Below the pieces are notes generated by a model that was given only the letters and a program-made list of their open reading frames with translations, was not told the origin of the DNA and ran no database searches. Shown here one piece after another: positions 24,597-35,939 of a stretch of DNA of 64,000 bases. Position 1 is the stretch's first letter. Each line of letters starts with the position of its first letter. Location of the stretch: NCBI GenBank assembly GCA_000711775.1, contig ARYC01017795.1, positions 62,001-126,000 of the forward strand, written 5' to 3'. A program made the translations under genes and the position numbers. Source of the DNA: Oxytricha trifallax (taxonomy: Eukaryota; Ciliophora; Spirotrichea; Sporadotrichida; Oxytrichidae).

Positions 24597-24922
24597 CTTG
24601 CTTCCTCTTTCTAGAAATGTCAATGAAATCTAAAATTATGGATATGCATTCTATGTTTATTAAAATCTTACTACTAAATAGGGAGGACCTACTGGAGGTA
24701 AATCTTGAAAGATAAGCGGAGAAGAATTGAAAAATTGTTCCAATTTTACAGGTTGATTTTTTATTTTTATCAAACTTTTTCCATTAAATTTCTCCTAATA
24801 ATGTTTAATTATTTTAGGAGGTCTTCCAAATTAAGTTCAAACTATATTTGAAGGACTTCCTAGAGAAATAAAACTTCTTTAGGAGCTTTTTAATTTATAA
24901 GATGTAAAATATAATCATAGAG

Positions 24923-25475
24923 TTAGCTAAAATAGATTATTTTTGGTGAATAAATTAATCTAATCAACTTTGTTAATGCTTGATTTTAATATTAAAATAA
25001 ATTTATATTTTTAGGTACTCTACCGCATATTTTTATGTATAAACCTATTTTGCGGTAGAGTACCTTAATTATATTAATTAAATAAAATAAATATACTCTA
25101 ATATTTCATTACTTTTAACAAAGAATGCATTAAATAATTATTAAATATATTTTTTAATTTTAACTCAGAATTAATTGCTTAATTTTGCAGCAGAATTTAA
25201 AGATTTTTAATTTTTTTATATTTAGTAATTAATTTACTCATCATATTATATATCACTTTTTTATTTAATGCATTCTTTGTTAAAAGTAATGAAATATTAG
25301 AGTATATTTATTTTATTTAATTAATATAATTAAGGTACTCTACCGCAAAATAGGTTTATACATAAAAATATGCGGTAGAGTACCTAAAAATATAAATTTA
25401 TTTTAATATTAAAATCAAGCATTAACAAAGTTGATTAGATTAATTTATTCACCAAAAATAATCTATTTTAGCTAA
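24923..25475. mobile_element. MITE-1 copy A, nested-hairpin element
   Basis: A 553-bp inverted repeat starting TTAGCTAAAATAGATTA and ending in its complement, probably flanked by TA. Each arm contains its own 51-bp hairpin (25014-25064 and 25334-25384), bounded by GGTACTCTACCGCA and its complement. Inserted between the 22-kDa-type and kinase genes of the old TBE. No coding capacity. Confidence 0.88.
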
Positions 25476-25615
25476 GTATGTCAGCTTGTGGCTTTTATGG
25501 TTTATTAATTTACTTACCTCTCAGAAAGAATTTACCAAAGCGTTTTATACTAAACTATTATAGTTTTTCTATGTAGTTTTTATCATTATTATAAAAAATA
25601 TATCAGCAAACTAAA

Positions 25616-26916
25616 ATGAGCGCTAACCTTTTCAGAATAGCGGCGATACTTGGTTAAAATCATTAAAAGTCATCATTCCAACCCAAAAAGGTTGAAACAA
25701 GAGACGTCTACTTAGTGGGAGCCTACTTATGACAATTTAGACGAGTCAACTTTTGATATTGAAAAATAAGTTATGAATGATGTTATCAAAGGGGCTGCAC
25801 TAATTGAGAAGGAAGTTAAATATCCCGCCATAACATTAAATTTTCCAAGCCAAAGTCGACTATTAATGCAAAGAATGCTACAAAGGTTTCCTCTACATGT
25901 CAACTTACTAGAGACACTTGAGAGATATAAACAACGATATGGCTATGTTGTATCTAATGTTTAAAAAATAGGATTGTAAGAATGTCTTTGAGTCCTGTTT
26001 GAGCCATGTTTACTTTAAAAAAAGCAAAACAAAGCTTTGTGCTTATTCATGAACATACAGGAAAGAATTCCTATAAAAAAGAAGGTCAAGAAATTCAGCT
26101 GAATATATGAGGGTTGAGGTATAGAAGTAAGTCAAAAAGGAGAAAGTAGTTAAGAACCTCCCAGTCTCAGAGATTAATAAAAAACATGGTAAAAATTGAG
26201 ACTTTGAAGATTCAAGTATTGTTAATAATTGACTTAGATTCTTTTCTTGAAAGTTCCCTTAACTCTATATGATAAAATAGAGAAGAGAGTTCTCACATTT
26301 GACTAATTCGCTTACTAAATTTATCTTTTCAATTACTTTCTTGGAGATAAAAAAATTTGCAAACAAGTATTATGCTCTTTAATAAGCAAAATTTATAGAT
26401 ACATATTATTTAGCTTGATGCCATCTTGCTTGGAAAATTTTATGTAGCATTTAGGCTTCCTCCTCCTTGAAATGAATTACAGAAAATTTCTATCAGATAA
26501 AAGATGCCAAAGGTTAATTGGTTCCTGAAGTTAATTTGAGGAATAGAGAACTTCACAAGCTCGGTTACGTTCATAGAGACTTAAAGCCAGAAAATTTAAT
26601 GTTAGATTTTCAATCTCTAAGAGTCTACATTATTGATTTCAACAGGGCTAAAAGGGTGCAAGCCTCTGCACTAGGAAATGTAAGAGACACTCCTAATTAT
26701 TTCCCTGAGAAAAAAGATTGGAGAGATTGAGATATTGCTTAGGATATATGGGCGTTAGCAGTAATAATAATAGAGAGTGACATGCCAAGAAACAATAATT
26801 TAGCTTAATGAGTTAGAGAGATTCTAAGTAGAGGATCAAACAATATCTTGATAAGAAATAAGATTAACGGAGCCCTCTGAGAACTTGCTTACTTGACAAT
26901 AATAAGCCAATCAATG
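25616..26916 (+). pseudogene. old TBE zinc finger-kinase protein
   Basis: Begins MSANLFRIAAILGQ at the position of the intact TBE start MAVNLNRRAALLGAGQ. A block MNDVIKGAALIEKEVKYP is unclear, but RNRELHKLGYVHRDLKPENL (26530-26600) is the kinase HRDxKPEN loop, followed by VYIIDFNRAKRV (DFN in place of DFG, as in the intact copy), FPEKKDW, TGA at an aligned Gly, and DIAQDIWALAVIIIES. Zinc-finger cysteines are not clear. Several frames are used, so it is dead. Confidence 0.75.
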
Positions 26917-27282
26917 ATGAAAAATAAGTGGAAAACTTTAATAAAAAATGAAAAATTATTAGTCTTATACGTATTAGTATTACCAATAACAGAAAAAAAT
27001 CTTAAAACAACATTGTCATCTGCATTATTATTTTCTTTTCTATTTAACGTACCAATGCTTGAATATGCTTAGCTAAACTCTTGTCTATGTCTATAGAATA
27101 TATCATCTGTTGCTTACACCACTCTGGAGGATACCTATTGCTGAAAAATAATTTTTTTTATATGTTTTTTATAGCGTAAAAATTTTATTTAGTAACCAGA
27201 TGCTCCATCTCCACCATGTTTAGTTTTCCTTATTTAAATTATAAATTTCTATTTTAATTTAAGTTTTCCTCTTATTTTTCAT
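26917..27282 (-). mobile_element. MITE-3 copy B
   Basis: 366 bp. Left end ATGAAAAATAAGTGG with GAAAACTTTAAT, right end its complement (CTTATTTTTCAT). Minus-strand interior reads GGDGASGYQ then a TTTTTCAG-ended A/T block and AIGILQSGVSN. Inserted after the kinase gene and before the right ITR of the old TBE. Confidence 0.75.
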
Positions 27283-27399
27283 AAATGAAAACGATACTAC
27301 GATATCACAATCAAACAGCAACTTAGAAAGATAAAATTCAGATAATTACCACATATCACTAAACTAAGTTTGTGTGAAGTATTTAAATAACTCACTTGC

Positions 27400-27522
27400 T
27401 ATACTCACTTAAATTACTAACATTTAAACTATAAACTTATACATATACCCTAATCAAGAATCCCTTAATAGAATGCTTTTATCAATCAAAAATTCTATCA
27501 AACTACTCAAAAAGTTTTGAGG
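27400..27522 (-). repeat. right terminal inverted repeat of old TBE
   Basis: Complement of the left end at 12800-12925, with shared TTGATTGATAAAAG and CTATTAAGG blocks, ending at GTTTTGAGG followed by ATT. Confidence 0.75.
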
Positions 27523-28932
27523 ATTTGATTATACTCATTTTAAACTTACGAGTAGCATACTATATAGGTATATAGAATAACTAAGTGAGAAGGCTTTAAA
27601 AGAGTTTTTTAATTTTTTTAATTCCACCTAATTTTATCGTTTTAATGAACAAAATTAAATAAAAGGGACAGCTTAAGAGCTTTCTTCTATAGATTATCAG
27701 CTCTTCAGTATATAATGGTAATCATAATTAGTTTTAAGGTGCTTATTTTATCAACTTTGCCCTCTATGTAGAATTTATCCTGCTCAAGTGATTACCGCAA
27801 CATGCCTCGATTTATATCTTCAAATTCACAGAGAATATTGTAGAGATCTTCAGAGTAAATGAATAAATAATCCAGTTCTCACCTATTTGCTATGTTTATC
27901 ATTGTTATTTCAGTGAATTAATTAGGGCCATATCTCCTCGATAGAAAACAAATATTTGCAATAAAATATCTTTCATTTAATAAGTTATTATCATACGATA
28001 CTTTTAAATTTGATAAGACATTTCATAAAATAATTATAAATTTTTGTTAAAATTTTGAATTATTTTCGTATGAAGTAAGTATAAAGGTATACTGCTTGAA
28101 ATTTAAAGCTAAATTCGTAAAAGCTGTGAAATTTTAAAATATTTCATCTATTCGATATAAAAATATATTTTTTATTATTTAAATTACCCTGTGAGAGAAT
28201 TACAACCTATTTAATCGAAAAAGAGATCTATATCACAATTTTAAATCCAAATTTAGCTTCTGCTTTTTTAATTATTTAAAGCGCTTTTAGTTAAACTTTT
28301 TTCTAATAGTAGATGAGATTAAAGATTAATTCGTTTATAATAATTGTTTATTCCTCAGTAATAGCAACTGAAATATGAAAATAAAAACATTTTATTTATT
28401 AGTTATAAGTTATTAATTTATTTCAAATCTTAATTACTATTGATGACTTAAACCAATACTTTTAGATTCTTTCAATATTTATAATTTTTATGAATTTTAA
28501 ATAAAAATGAAATAGATCATAATTATTCAAGGACATCTTTCTAAATTTAAGTATACTCAGCAAACAAGAATACATTTGTCCTCATTAATGTAATTTATAA
28601 GAAAAAAGTACATTAAAATTGGTATTAGCCAATGTTGATACTCTAATTATAATGGAGAATTACACTAATAAAATAAGTTTTTATACATTTTAATCGTCAG
28701 ACAATTTTTTAATAATTGTATGGCATTCAGTTTTAAATCAATTATTATGTAAAGTATCAAGATTAATTTAATAAATCCAGTTTCTATTTATACATGTTTT
28801 TTTTATATTGAATTGAATTTTTTAAGCACAATTTCTTAACTTTTTAAAGTTGTTTATTTTATTTGACTTTACGTTTATCCAAATGGTTTTATATTAAGTA
28901 TAGACGCTTAGAACAATGTTCTAAATATTGAT
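27523..28932. other. AT-rich region without a supported gene
   Basis: Short minus-strand open stretches exist around 27.7-27.9 kb but no domain or consistent frame. 28.0-28.9 kb is extremely AT-rich, consistent with an eliminated segment. Confidence 0.4.
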
Positions 28933-28952
28933 AAAAACCCCAAAACCCCAAA
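28933..28952 (+). repeat. isolated C4A4 telomere-like tract
   Basis: AAAAACCCCAAAACCCCAAA: two and a half units of the hypotrich telomere repeat, not followed by TBE ITR sequence (the next bases are TAGATACCC, not TTAGTGAGG). It lies about 450 bp beyond the 3' end of the LRR gene. Confidence 0.7.
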
Positions 28953-29389
28953 TAGATACCCATAAATATAGAAACCTCACCAGACAATTATTTCAAATGC
29001 TATCTGGTCTGAAAATTATTCAAGTTTTTGTCTGATTTGACAATTTTTAAAGGTTGCCTTGCCACAAAAAATCAACAAATATAGTGATCAAGATATTAAA
29101 CATGAATGAGATAAAAAAAGGATTTTACATTGAGTTAAGCAAAAATAGTAAAAATCTCAAATCCTTAAACATAAGATGCATTAGCTTAAGATTAGTGTAT
29201 TTAACTTTTTTATGAAATTGGAGGACGATTTATTTTCATAAAAATAGTGTTCATATCTCATAGGGTTTCCATCGAGTAAGATTAATGTTTTAGAAAAAAC
29301 TAATTTGGAAAATAAGGATAAAAGCCATCTAAGTGATTTATCATGTTACCGAAATAAAAGTATAAAATATAAATATACCTCTCAAATCA

Positions 29390-30630
29390 AGGACATCCAG
29401 TTTCATATTCTTTAAATCTGAATTGGTCTTATTAGGTAATGGATCTTTAAACTTCTTAATATTGTTATCTTTTAGAATCGGAATTTTAAGCGATTATAAA
29501 TTTTATAAGGGAAGTTGCTTTCTGAAGTCATTCTTGCTATATTGAATTTTATTCAATCTTAGAAATTCAAGATTCAAAAGATTCGTTGACTAAAGAAACA
29601 CTATTAACTATTTATCTCCTTTAATAGAATTACTTATATCAAGGAAAGTTACATTCTAAAAAATCAAAGGAAACATCTGTAGTGAACTGTTTAAACTACC
29701 TTTTATATCCTGAATTCGCAAGCAGATAGGAATTTTGATTAAAGAGTTGTGATCATCTTTAATACATGTATCATAGTGTCATAGTTGAAAAATCATGAAA
29801 CCTATTATAGCTTAAATAGATTGATCTCAAATCATTCATGAAATCTGATATTTGTTCTAGCCGTTTTAAAGTGAAATTATCACACAATGAACATTTCATC
29901 AACTTAATTTCTTAAAGCTTTTAACTTAAATAATGCTATTATCGTTGCCAAATCAATTAAAGCTGAGACTATTTTTCTTATTATAATGTTAAAACTCATA
30001 TTTAAATAGGTTAATTTACTAAAGCTCATTTATTAAGTATTGTTAAATCAGATTGCAAACTACCAATAACTTTTATTTTTAGTGTCTTTGATACTACAAA
30101 ATACAAAAATTAAATTTCTAAATTTATAGATGACTATGTTTTGTATTAAGTAAGTATCAGAGCCCTATTACCTTTATTGTGTTTATTGATAGATCTAAAA
30201 CTTTAACTTAAGCCAAAGTATTTTTACAAAATTTCACCAATCTGTCACATTCAATTGGTTGCATAGAGCAACTTATTAATTTTAAGCTCAATGATGGGAC
30301 CAGATCTTGACAGTTTTTAATCAAAGTTTCTCAGGGATATTACTTTATCTTCAATTTCCGTGGTATAATTAGGCAAGGTCTCATATGTGATTTTGTTGCT
30401 TTGATTCATATACTCATAATCAAATTTATCAGATTGCTTCTTAAGAATTCCTTTTTAAGATTCCAGTTCAATATTTTTGTTAGATACATTCAAGCCTATT
30501 TCCTAATCTTAAGAAAATACCCTATTTTCAACTCTAACTTTTAATCTTAATTAGGAACAATGTATTGGACTTTAGTTCCTTATGCTTAACCTTCAGTTTA
30601 TATTCTTTCCATCTTAATTATAATCTGAAT
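29390..30630 (-). pseudogene. leucine-rich-repeat protein gene
   Basis: Minus strand. N-part: GLNVSNKNIELESQKGILKK, then ETLPNYTTEIEDKVISLRNF; next IECDRLVKFCKNTLAQVKVL followed by DLSINTIK; then MFPLIFQNVTFLDISNSIKG, NLLNLEFLRLNKIQYS, SLKIPILKDNNIKKF and MKLDVLDLRG at an intron-like GTATAT. Repeats of LxxLxLxxN with DLS/LDIS fit ciliate LRR proteins, which act as protein-binding scaffolds. Several frame changes and TGA occur between repeats. The LRR call is good; the exact gene is not known. Confidence 0.6.
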
Positions 30631-30839
30631 CATATTCATTTTTTCTATTGGTGCAAATGAGACCATTGCTGCTGAAATTATGCTTTGAGTATTTAAATTA
30701 ATTCATCTATTTTTTACTTTTATTTATTAATTATAAACTTAATGAGAACATTGACTTATATAATCCTATCAATTGACATGCTATTAATGAAATTAATATA
30801 TTTGCTTATTAAATAATGAATCGTTATTAAATTACTGAC

Positions 30840-32280
30840 ACTTCATTCACATATCATCAGTTTCCCATTTCCTGAAGAAATTTTGATTATCTATCTTGGA
30901 GGCATCTTTCTCAATTCATTTTCTTTCACAACTATTTGATCTGTTTACTCTATCTCTTCTTTGCCCAGGTTCAATATCAAATCAATTGATAAGTCAAGGA
31001 TATTTGCACGAAGGCAATATAAATTTCTATGCACTTGCTGTTGTGATCGCTATGTACATATTCTTAGTCAGATTAGACCTGATATTGCTGCTTCTTATCA
31101 GCTTTATGGGGTTTAAAAATCTATCCTTCTGTTAAGGTTTTTTTGGGCATTTTCGAAGAGAAAATTCATGGCAAATGGCTTGTTCTTTGCTTCTTAAATT
31201 TTATGTTTCATCTCCTCACGTTCTAGCTATTATTTTGCGCCTCCTCTCCATTATTAGAGTTATTACTCATTTGCTATTTGCAGTTAGTCTTTCTCAGAAA
31301 TTAATTTATCCTATATATCTACCTTCATACCGCTTTTGTCTCTGTACACATTTAATTGTTTCTTCCACCCTCTTTAGATATACTATATCAGCTGCTTACT
31401 ACTTTCATAGTCTCGCAATCGTTTGAAATCTTTCAAGACTTTCGCAGTTTACAGTGTAGCTTTTTCAACTAACTTCTATTTCTTTACTCTTCCTGGTCTC
31501 CATCTAAAATAAAGTTGTTCATTAAAACTCATGAATTACCTTTGTCGACTGGCGGAAGCATCGTTTTGAACTTAATCATCGCTACTGGTTTGATCATTAT
31601 CATGTCTTCTGCACTTTCTTCTTCCTTTTAGTCCACTTTCATTACTATTGCTAGAACTGGAGCTATTATCTGAGGAATCGTCACTACTATCGTCTCTATG
31701 GCGTTTTAGTGTTATTCTTCTTGTTATCTTTGTCAGTATTGTTTTTTTGATCAAAGCTTTTTATGGTTAATTCATGATTGGTTGAGTCTTAATTTTCCTT
31801 GCTTGAGTAGTAACTTTTTGTCATCTTCAGTAAGACCCATATCTCCCCCTTTAAATTTAACATTAGGCGCTTCATCATTATCACTATCAACTTTATCCTT
31901 ATAGTCAATGTCTTCCTCTAATACCTTAAACTCTTGTTTTTATTGTTGCGATTATGCCTGCTGGTACTTGACAAGTTGCTAACTAATTTGTTCTTACACT
32001 TATTGTTACTGTTGCTTTTGCTTTTTATTATCCATGTCAACTTAGATTACTGATTCATCCTCATCCCTGAAATTATTATAATAAACCCAGATATTAATAT
32101 AATAATTGGTATTTATACTCATTTTCTTCTTATAAGAAGATAGTCCAATTGCATTTAAGTTATGATTCAACTTCTGCATCAATTTCCATAGTTGCTTCTT
32201 CAGCTAGTCTTCGTTTTTCCCATTTTCACTAATTTTAATTCCACCGCCCATGCATTTCTTCAGTTAGCCTAGTTTTGCTG
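30840..32280 (-). pseudogene. Gln/Ser-rich, basic coiled-coil protein gene
   Basis: Read on the minus strand from about 32220. A GTATAAATAC...TTTCAG intron of 52 bp (near 32065-32118) joins KKKM to RDEDESVIQVDM. Then come a Gln-rich stretch, KFKGGDMGLTEDDKKLLLKQ, a frame change near 31790, and a long open frame: TILTKITRRITLKRHRDDSS, a poly-Ser/Asp run, WRPGRVKKQKLVEKATLQTA, NEQQLQQWRGGAKQQLEREE, NKPFAMNFLFENAQKNLNRR. Another frame change at about 31060. The RS-like and coiled-coil mix suggests a nuclear protein; some cactin-like flavour is too weak to name it. Confidence 0.5.
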
Positions 32281-32407
32281 CTTAATACTTTTTATTATAA
32301 TCAAAAATATATTTTTATTTATATTATTGTATTGATATTTCCTAGTCATTAAAACAATATGAAATAAATTTTATAATTTAAATTAGAGATAGCATTATAA
32401 TAATAGG

Positions 32408-32935
32408 TGCAAATAAGGAAGAAAGGTAAGAAAGAGTAAAATTGACACTGATCCATCAATTGAAGAGAATAATTACATCTACTAATCTGAGATTTATTCT
32501 ATGACTAAGAAGCAAAAAACGGAGCAGTCGTGGGCGGACACCTCAAAAGCAAGTGAAAACGAGAAGAGACATAGGGAAATGTAGTTGGACAAGCAGTTGA
32601 AAGACGAAGAGAAACTCATGAGAGGCAGTATTGCAGATATGACCAAACAGTACAAATCAATGTTCGAGGAGTTTACAGAAAAGATCATCAAGTTATAGCG
32701 AGAAGTAATTGACTACGACGATGCCATCTCGAACTTAAAGGAGAAGCACGATAAGTTAAATTTTGAGGAAAATGAAATCGAGAAGCAGAATAATGAAGAG
32801 ATCAAGGAGTTGGAGAAATGCATTGATGAAATGAGCAGCGACTTTGCTGATATACTCTGAGACATAATTCATAAGATACAAGAAACGATAGAAATTGCTA
32901 AAGGTGGAGATATGAGGAAAATTACACTAATATGA
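32408..32935 (+). pseudogene. DRC12/CCDC153-like coiled-coil protein
   Basis: One open frame of 175 codons except for a TGA at 32858-32860. Key blocks: KLMRGSIADMTKQYKSMFEE, KIIKLQREVIDYDDAISNLK, ECEKCIDEMSSDFADIL-like tail (LEKCIDEMSSDFADIL), TGA, DIIHKIQETIEIAKGGD. This order (ADMTxQYK, coiled coil, EFADxL..xxxKxxExIE) is what I recall for CCDC153/DRC12, a small subunit of the nexin-dynein regulatory complex of cilia; I rate that as likely, not certain. The TGA falls where Lys or Arg is usual, so it looks like a nonsense mutation. Compact, intron-poor, with a strong codon bias (many GAG/AAG) unlike its neighbours. Confidence 0.5.
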
Positions 32936-33344
32936 TCAAGAGATTCAAAGATAAGGTACTCAGAAATAAACAGTGACAGATGGAATAATATTGTGGTTTA
33001 GAAATTCAAAATAAAAATGAAACAATAAATAATTCGCAAAGTTCAATTGAATTGTGTTTTATATAATTTTATTAAGAAGTCTTAGCTTTTTATAATATTC
33101 TATAGTCTAAACTTTTTTATTAAAGGAGTTTTCTTATTTTATAGCTTATAGCCTTGTTTTACAATTCTATTTAATTAAGTGAGGAAATTTTTTTTAAAAA
33201 ATTAATTTTTAATAAATAATTATAGCTGATTTGAGTTTTAGCCAATTCATCTTCCACAAATAATTTACATAATAAATAAATATTTAAATTAATTGAATGA
33301 ATCAAATAGTTGAATTAAAAACATAAGACCTTCACTTCTATAAT

Positions 33345-33640
33345 TTACATTTGGGAGGGCTCACAAATATTCCTAGTTAGCTTCGGATGCTCCATTTCAA
33401 AATTAAAATGCCGATTTAGAGACTTTGGCTCAATCTGAAATCATCAATACTCCCTCCCAGTAGTAATTTGAAGAGCTTGAGAATCTGGCAGTAGATGCAA
33501 AGTAATCCCAAAGATTTCTCAAAGGAAAATGCAAATTATGCAATCCAGTGTCATCATTTAATTTTACAAGTAGGAAAGAGACTCCTGTAGACTCTTCGCA
33601 TTCTTTCAAAGAATTACAACTTATAATAAGAATTTGATAA
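33345..33640 (+). CDS. short coding block with CKLC, unrecognised
   Basis: Open to TGA: GRAHKYSQLASDAPFQNQNA, DLETLAQSEIINTPSQQQ, FEELENLAVDAKQSQRFL, KGKCKLCNPVSSFNFTSRK. No upstream ATG in frame nearby. One CxxC. Family unknown. Confidence 0.4.
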
Positions 33641-33663
33641 TTTAAAATCAAATTAATTGGAAA

Positions 33664-33982
33664 TTATATAAAAAATGGAAAAATGTCAGAGCTAAAGATG
33701 CCGTGTCATTCACAATATATGTAAGCTACAAAAAACATATCTAAATTTTTATTTTTAAGAGGCTTAACTGGTAAGAGTAGGTGTGGCGGCTGACACATAT
33801 TTCTCAAGCGATACAAAGACAAAGCGCTGAAGAAGAATGATTAAGATTAAACAATAAAAGAAATGAGGAGTGCTTGAATATAGTAACTGTTTTAGATTTT
33901 CATCGTTGCTTAACACAATAAGTATTCCTATTAAAATATTAAGTTTTCATTTTAATTTACTTTTTTCACTTATTTTTCATAA
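33664..33982 (+). mobile_element. MITE-3 copy D (partial)
   Basis: Carries the family core (TGTAAGCTACAAAAA, then GAGGCTTAACTGGTAAGAG) and the right end CTTATTTTTCATAA. The left end (TTATATAAAAAATGG) is degraded and some interior is missing. Confidence 0.6.
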
Positions 33983-34189
33983 ATCCTACTCTTAGTTAAG
34001 TTTATTGTTTACATAATAAAGGAATAGATTGAATTAAACAGATTCAGAGTAATTATAAAATGACGTTCAACAACACAAGAAACATTCATTTTAAATCAAT
34101 CCTAAATTTAGGTTACTAAAAAATTATCTGTTTCGGTATTTATAATTCGCATCAGATATCAAACCCTCATCATATATTAGCAAAAAATT

Positions 34190-34543
34190 GTAAGTATTTT
34201 AAGAAGCCATCTAACTAAGCTAAGTAATCATGTGGCTTTAGGAAGGGATTACCTTCAGAAACAGATACCAAGAAGAGTAAAAAATTGATGAAAGTTAAAG
34301 AGTAGGAAGGATGGAAGAAATGCTTATCTCCCTCTTTATTTAGAAGAGGAAAGGCCCAATCCTATTTGCAGTACAAAATGCTAATTTATAAATTCAAGGA
34401 GGAGTAAGTACCACAGCAGAAAAACTCTGGATCAGCTTTTAACATACCTCATATAAAAATATAACTTTCCTTCCACTAGAATCGATTCAGCAGCTATCAT
34501 CAAAGAACTGACTTTGCAAAACTTTGATATAGACCTTTGAACT
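34190..34543 (+). CDS. basic 118-codon block, unrecognised
   Basis: Open to TGA: AKNCKYFKKPSNQAKQSCGF, RKGLPSETDTKKSKKLMKVK, GWKKCLSPSLFRRGKAQSYL, ending YHQRTDFAKL. Highly basic. Start not clear. It may be linked to the block at 34609 on the same strand. Confidence 0.4.
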
Positions 34544-34608
34544 GAAGCCAAAAATGTTCACTGTAAGATTGAGGAGTTTTAGTATCCTTTTTTTATAGTG
34601 TAATAATT

Positions 34609-35270
34609 TAAATGCTTTGACAACTTACTAGGTCTAGTTTATTTTCTTTACTACGGCTTTCCTGTTCCATAAACTCTTGGAAAGGGAAGATAGAATCCTC
34701 TAGCTGGTTTCTTAGCCAAATTGAATAAGAGAACTGCCTTAAAAATTTAATAAGGCAATAATTGTGCATAATCAATAATAGAATTAGCAATTGAAAAAAT
34801 GAGTTGCTAAGGATGCTCATAGACTAATGAATAAGACAAGCAATAAAGTAGCATTAACTTTTATAAACCATCAGTCCCAACAAAAGATGAAAATCTATTT
34901 AAGTCATCTACTTTTGAGGAACTAATCAACCCCTTAAGATCTGATCACCCTTTTGGTAAGTGATTTACATGAATTCTTGATTCTTTTTATTTTATTATTG
35001 AAGGACACATTTGAGGAATCAAATTGAAATTATTCAATCATTAATTACTTTAGCTAACATTTTTAGAAATATTTACAATTATGGCTTTATTATACTGTTG
35101 AATAAGCAATAAATACAAGATGGATTGCTATTGAGAGAATGTATTTATATAGTCTCCTCCTATTACTATGTTAGGGAGTAAGTTGAAACTAAAAATCTCG
35201 TTTTCTTTAATGAATGTGGATAAAGCGATTGTAAAGCTTAGAGAAATGCAGGATCTATTGTAAAATCTGC
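34609..35270 (+). pseudogene. two-exon coding block, unrecognised
   Basis: Exon one (34609-34956) reads LLGLVYFLYYGFPVPQTLGK, NPLAGFLAKLNKRTALKIQ, EELINPLRSDHPF, then GTAAGTGATT...ATTGAAG, a 46-bp intron. Exon two continues GHI, TGA, GIKLKLFNHQ ... DCY, TGA, ENVFIQSPP ... LMNVDKAIVKLREMQDLL. In-frame TGA three times makes it a likely remnant. No domain identified. Confidence 0.4.
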
Positions 35271-35939
35271 TTATATTAAAATCTGGGTAAATTACTGCCT
35301 TTAATTTAATAGTTTATATTTTATTTTTTTGTCTGAATTGTGTGTATTCCTACAATAGTTATATATTTTCAACAAAACTAAACTAAATATTTGATTTAAA
35401 ACTCTGGACTCCCAAGATAGTTGCGCTTTTTTAAGCCTGCATCTGCAGAAAGGGCTAAAATTTCGATAAATTTATATAATTTGTAAGTAACTCCTTAGTT
35501 TTATTAATCTCTTTGAGATTAAAAATATTTTATATAAAAAGCAAGATTGAGAAGGAAGTAATTGATTTTTACTTTGTTTGAAGAAAACACAGCATTTCAA
35601 AACATTTAAAATCATGTATGAAAGTAGGAAAAGTACAGATATTCAAAACGATTGGGTTTTCTTTTGAAAGTTAGAGAGTGATAAACCTTACTAATTAGTT
35701 ATCAAATTCATTAAGATTTATAAAAATGATACTGTTTAATAAAACTCTTTTAATATTACATATTTTCTTTATTAAAATAATTTCTCACTATTATATTCAC
35801 TTTTAAGCAATTATTAACTTATTTGTTTTGGAAAGAAATTCGATTAGAAAGTTTTATATAATTTATCATAAAATAAGTAAAATTACTTTTTCTCAAAATG
35901 ATGAGGATGTTCCCATGCATTTAGTATAAAAACAAGGTT

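Larger units (their letters stand above)
12799..27522 (+). mobile_element. old, decayed TBE transposon split by later insertions
   Basis: Both ends match each other as an inverted repeat of about 110 bp: left from CCAAAACTCTTTCAG at 12800, right ending in the complement of CCTCAAAACTTTTTGAG at 27522. The inner part (GGGTTTTAATAGGGTTAATG) resembles the intact TBE terminus at 49.5 kb. Gene order equals the intact TBE: DDE transposase (+), 22-kDa-type ORF (-), zinc finger-kinase (+). Subtracting the 9.5-kb insert, MITE-1A and MITE-3B leaves about 4.28 kb, the expected TBE size. The C4A4 ends have mutated, so it is an old copy or a divergent subfamily. Confidence 0.85.

Noticed and set aside
28933..28952. 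C4A4 tract as the end of a TBE
   Set aside because: The adjacent sequence does not match the TBE ITR, and no partner end or TBE genes lie within 5 kb in the right orientation.
30896..31426. Two plus-strand hydrophobic frames resembling membrane proteins
   Set aside because: They are the complement of the Glu/Lys/Gln-rich minus-strand gene at 30840-32280.
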